This document shows, one piece after another, positions 1 to 5,692 of a stretch of DNA of 5,692 nt. This DNA is from Streptomyces sp. NRRL F-6131 (GTDB taxonomy: Bacteria; Actinomycetota; Actinomycetes; Streptomycetales; Streptomycetaceae). The notes beneath the pieces are model-generated. The model worked only from the letters and a program-made list of their open reading frames with translations, made no database searches and was not told where the DNA came from. Position 1 is the stretch's first letter; the number at the start of each line of letters is the position of its first letter. The stretch covers positions 1 to 5,692 of the forward strand of contig JOHN01000128.1 in assembly GCA_000719695.1 (NCBI GenBank), in the 5' to 3' direction. A program made the position numbers and the translations under genes.

Positions 1-317
1 GCCGCGAACACCGGCTGGGACCCGTACAACTCCCGCCCCATACCGACCCGCTGACTCCCCTGCCCGGAGAACAGGAACGCCAGACCACCCGAACCCGCCG
101 CGCCCCGCACCACACCCGCACCGTCGAGATCACCCAACGCCGACGGATCCCCCAGCACCACCGCGCGCTCCTCCAGCGCGGCACGCGACACCGCCAGGGA
201 CCGCGCGAGATCCACCGCGTCCACCGAGGCCGCCAACTCCGCCACCCGGGAACCCTGTTCCCGCAGCGCCTCCACCGAACGCGCCGACACCACGAACGGC
301 AGCAACGAACGGTCCAC
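1..317 (-). CDS. KS-AT linker and start of acyltransferase, same PKS gene in shifted frame (partial)
   Basis: Reading the minus strand from 317 gives 105 codons with no stop, open at the window edge. The translation is recognisably PKS: a KS-to-AT linker ([17 protein letters not shown], then [11 protein letters not shown]) followed by the opening AT motif [18 protein letters not shown]. It is one base out of register with the KS frame and has no plausible start of its own, so it is the continuation of the KS gene after the break near 318. The [15 protein letters not shown] form is commonly seen in malonyl-CoA-selective ATs, whereas the upstream gene has the VFPGQGSQW form usual for methylmalonyl ATs. 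The catalytic GHSxG and the specificity motif lie outside the window, so malonyl selection is only an inference. Codon use differs from the KS part of the gene. Confidence 0.8.
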   Translation of the reverse strand, partial: MDRSLLPFVVSARSVEALREQGSRVAELAASVDAVDLARSLAVSRAALEERAVVLGDPSALGDLDGAGVVRGAAGSGGLAFLFSGQGSQRVGMGRELYGSQPVFA

Positions 318-1602
318 CCTCGGTGAGCAGTTCCACGGCGCCCGCCGACCAGTTGACGAAGGGCGTGGGCTCCTCGATGTGCAGGGTGCGCGGCAGCACT
401 CCGTGCCGGATCGCCTGCACCGACTTGATGACGCCGGCGACTCCCGCCGCCGCCTGGGTGTGCCCGATGTTGGACTTCAACGAGCCCAGCCAGAGCGGCT
501 GTTCGGCGGGCCGCTGCCGTCCGTAGGTGGCCAGGATGGCCTGGGCCTCGATCGGGTCGCCGAGCCGGGTGCCGGTGCCGTGGGCCTCGACGGCCTGGAC
601 GTCGGCGGCGGACAGGCGGGCGTCGGCCAGGGCGGCGCGGATGACCCGCTGCTGGGCCGGGCCGTTGGGGGCGGTGAGGCCGTTGGACGCACCGTCCTGG
701 TTGACCGCCGAGCCCCGGAGCACGGCCAGCACCTCGTGACCCAGCCGCCGGGCGTCCGACAGCCGTTCGACCAGCAACAGGCCCACGCCCTCCGCCCAGC
801 CCGTCCCGTCGGCGCCCGCCGCGAACGCCTTGCAGCGCCCGTCGACGGAGAGGCCGCGCTGTCGGGAGAACTCGACGAAGCCCTGCGCCGTCGCCATCAC
901 GCTGACCCCGCCGGCCAGGGCGAGGTCGGACTCCCCGGACCGCAGGGACTGGGCGGCCAGGTGCAGCGCCACCAGCGAGGACGAGCAGGCCGTGTTGACC
1001 GTGACGGCCGGGCCCTCGAAGCCGAAGGTGTAGGAGATCCGGCCGGAGGCCACGCTGTCGAGTCCGCCGATGCCGAGGTACCCCTCCAGGTCTCCGGGGG
1101 CGTCGTGGAGCCGGGGCGTGTAGTCGGTGCCGGCGAGGCCCGCGAAGACCGCCGTCCGGCTGCCGCGCAGCGCCGTCGGGTCGATGCCCGCCCGCTCGAA
1201 CGCCTCCCAGGCGGTTTCGAGCAACAGCCGGTGCTGCGGGTCGGTGGCGAGCGCCTCCCGCGGTGAGATCCCGAAGAACTCGGCGTCGAACTCGGCGGTG
1301 GTGTCCAGGAATCCGCCGTGCCGGGTGTAGGAGGTGCCGGGGTGGTCGGGGTCGGGGTCGTAGAGGGCTTCGAGGTCCCAGCCACGGTCGGCGGGGAACG
1401 CCGTGATGGCGTCGGCGCCGTCCGCCACCAGCTGCCAGAGGTCCTCCGGCGAGGCGACCCCGCCGGGCAGGCGGCAGGCCATGCCGACGATCGCGATCGG
1501 TTCGCGCTTGGCCCGCTCCACCTCCTCCAGCCGCCGGTTGGCCTGGCGCGCGTCGGCCAGGGCGCGCTTCAGGTAGTCGCGGAGCTTCTGGTCGTTGGAC
1601 AT
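130..1602 (-). CDS. Modular type I polyketide synthase, 5' part: docking domain-KS, frame broken after residue 428
   Basis: The ATG at 1602 is supported by a GAGAGG ribosome-binding site five bases upstream and by a typical PKS N-terminal docking helix beginning at the first residue. The KS starts at about residue 34 (EPIAIVGM) and has Cys206 (VNTACSSS), His341 (AHGTGT) and His381 (NIGH), so it is an extension KS with a full triad. It aligns without gaps to the KS of the upstream gene up to Glu428 (positions 321-319). After that the reading frame gives a Gly/Ala-rich, PKS-unlike tail ending at a TGA at 132-130. The expected KS C-terminal region, with its SSFG.SGTNAHV motif, is absent. PKS coding resumes in another frame at 317-1. 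The TGA at 130 is therefore not the natural end of this gene, and residues 429-490 are not a real PKS sequence. If the break is genuine, the KS lacks conserved core structure and should be inactive. If it is an assembly error, the true gene continues into an AT beyond the window. Confidence 0.88.
   Translation of the reverse strand: MSNDQKLRDYLKRALADARQANRRLEEVERAKREPIAIVGMACRLPGGVASPEDLWQLVADGADAITAFPADRGWDLEALYDPDPDHPGTSYTRHGGFLDTTAEFDAEFFGISPREALATDPQHRLLLETAWEAFERAGIDPTALRGSRTAVFAGLAGTDYTPRLHDAPGDLEGYLGIGGLDSVASGRISYTFGFEGPAVTVNTACSSSLVALHLAAQSLRSGESDLALAGGVSVMATAQGFVEFSRQRGLSVDGRCKAFAAGADGTGWAEGVGLLLVERLSDARRLGHEVLAVLRGSAVNQDGASNGLTAPNGPAQQRVIRAALADARLSAADVQAVEAHGTGTRLGDPIEAQAILATYGRQRPAEQPLWLGSLKSNIGHTQAAAGVAGVIKSVQAIRHGVLPRTLHIEEPTPFVNWSAGAVELLTEGGPFVAAVRGVGAFGGGAAGTGFPGGGVGGLGGRGGSRAVPGGVACRAGGARGGAGGSVGVG
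310..325 (-). other. Deletion plus frameshift breakpoint between KS and AT linker
   Basis: On the minus strand, KS homology ends at the Glu codon 321-319, and linker/AT homology starts in the +1-shifted frame at 317. Compared with the upstream gene, where about 50 residues separate the equivalent Glu from the LPYPVSAR linker motif, roughly 46-50 residues are missing here. These include the conserved [16 protein letters not shown] block. The loss is therefore about 140-150 bases and is not a multiple of three. The exact breakpoint is uncertain by a few bases. Confidence 0.85.
319..1500. repeat. KS-coding direct repeat, copy in second PKS gene
   Basis: This segment is colinear with 3801-4982 at a constant offset of 3482 bases at every point checked, so the two KS-coding stretches (about 1.18 kb) align without net gaps. 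Identity includes perfect runs of 44 bases (449-492 against 3931-3974) and 48 bases (1453-1500 against 4935-4982). The copy ends abruptly at 319, exactly where the reading frame breaks. Confidence 0.88.
1504..1602 (-). other. N-terminal docking domain (coiled coil) of second PKS
   Basis: Residues 1-33 begin [17 protein letters not shown] and continue as a charged, heptad-like helix ([15 protein letters not shown]) directly abutting the KS start EPIAIVGM. This is the usual class 1 PKS N-terminal docking coiled coil, which dimerises and receives the C-terminal docking helix of the preceding protein. Its presence supports the ATG at 1602 and shows that this protein is not the loading protein of the pathway. 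The partner is inferred to be the product of the adjacent upstream gene. Confidence 0.85.
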
Positions 1603-1607
1603 CGGTG

Positions 1608-1613
1608 CCTCTC
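1608..1613 (-). promoter_or_regulatory. Ribosome-binding site of second PKS gene
   Basis: The minus strand reads GAGAGG, then five bases (CACCG), then ATG at 1602. The purine-rich core and spacing suit the Streptomyces 16S rRNA 3' end. It is the only purine-rich element in the otherwise C-rich gap and it fixes the start of the second gene. Confidence 0.75.
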
Positions 1614-1645
1614 GCAGGACGGGTCGTACGGGTGGTGGCGGGGTG

Positions 1646-1670
1646 GGTGCGGCAGGGAGGTGCGGCAGGG
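1646..1670. repeat. Two copies of a 12-bp direct repeat in the intergenic gap
   Basis: The plus-strand sequence GGTGCGGCAGGG occurs at 1646-1657 and again at 1659-1670, separated by one base. It lies in the untranslated gap about 44 bases upstream of the second PKS start. It may be simple slippage in GC-rich DNA or a small binding site. No function can be assigned. Confidence 0.7.
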
Positions 1671-1694
1671 GGGTACGGCCGGGGCGCGGCGGTG

Positions 1695-5692
<3,998 letters not shown>

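Larger units (their letters stand above)
1603..1694 (-). other. C-rich intergenic gap between two co-directional PKS genes
   Basis: These 92 bases separate the TGA of the first PKS from the ATG of the second. Apart from the ribosome-binding site and a short tandem repeat, I see no convincing -10/-35 promoter and no hairpin-plus-T-tract terminator. By hand count, positions 1621-1690 carry 44 C and 13 G on the transcribed-sense (minus) strand. The two genes are probably co-transcribed. Confidence 0.6.

Noticed and set aside
130..318. Gly/Ala-rich C-terminal tail of the second gene as a novel domain
   Set aside because: The same bases read in the adjacent frame give a clear KS-AT linker and AT start, so the Gly-rich tail is an out-of-frame product.
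310..325. Programmed ribosomal frameshift joining the KS and AT frames
   Set aside because: A frameshift would not explain the loss of about 50 conserved residues, and there is no convincing slippery heptamer with a downstream structure at the site.
379..1266. Plus-strand open frame (295 codons) opposite the second PKS KS
   Set aside because: It is the complement of conserved KS sequence, with an Arg/Gly/Ala-rich translation and no family motif.
1603..1694. Separate promoter or intrinsic terminator between the PKS genes
   Set aside because: No -10/-35 pair and no hairpin followed by T residues could be identified in the 92-base gap.

Overview
This window is the interior of a modular type I polyketide synthase (PKS) cluster, read entirely from the minus strand. 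The very high GC content, the near-exclusive G or C in third codon positions and the domain sequences point to an actinomycete such as Streptomyces or Kitasatospora. No species or known product can be assigned from sequence alone.

Layout in transcription order (high to low coordinates). Positions 5692-1695 hold the 3' part of a large PKS gene whose start lies outside the window. It carries the C-terminal end of a ketoreductase (KR) and an acyl carrier protein (ACP), which close one module. A complete KS-AT-ACP module with no reductive domain follows, then a C-terminal docking domain. After a 92-base, C-rich gap (1694-1603), a second PKS gene starts at 1602. It has an N-terminal coiled-coil docking domain and an extension-type KS.

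The second gene is broken near position 318. The KS stops being alignable about 50 residues before its expected end, and the frame shifts by one base. The sequence then resumes in the KS-AT linker and the first motif of an acyltransferase, in a different frame, out to the window edge. Codon use changes sharply at the same point. The cause is either a real deletion or recombination, or a misassembly between repeated PKS modules. The sequence alone does not decide.

Functionally, the first protein should add a methylmalonyl-derived unit and leave its beta-keto group unreduced. The chain would then pass through the matching docking domains to the KS of the second protein, whose AT start resembles malonyl-specific ATs. 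No RNA gene, CRISPR array, mobile element or non-PKS gene was found. Apart from the broken junction this is a conventional modular PKS region, and I see no evidence of a new kind of system.
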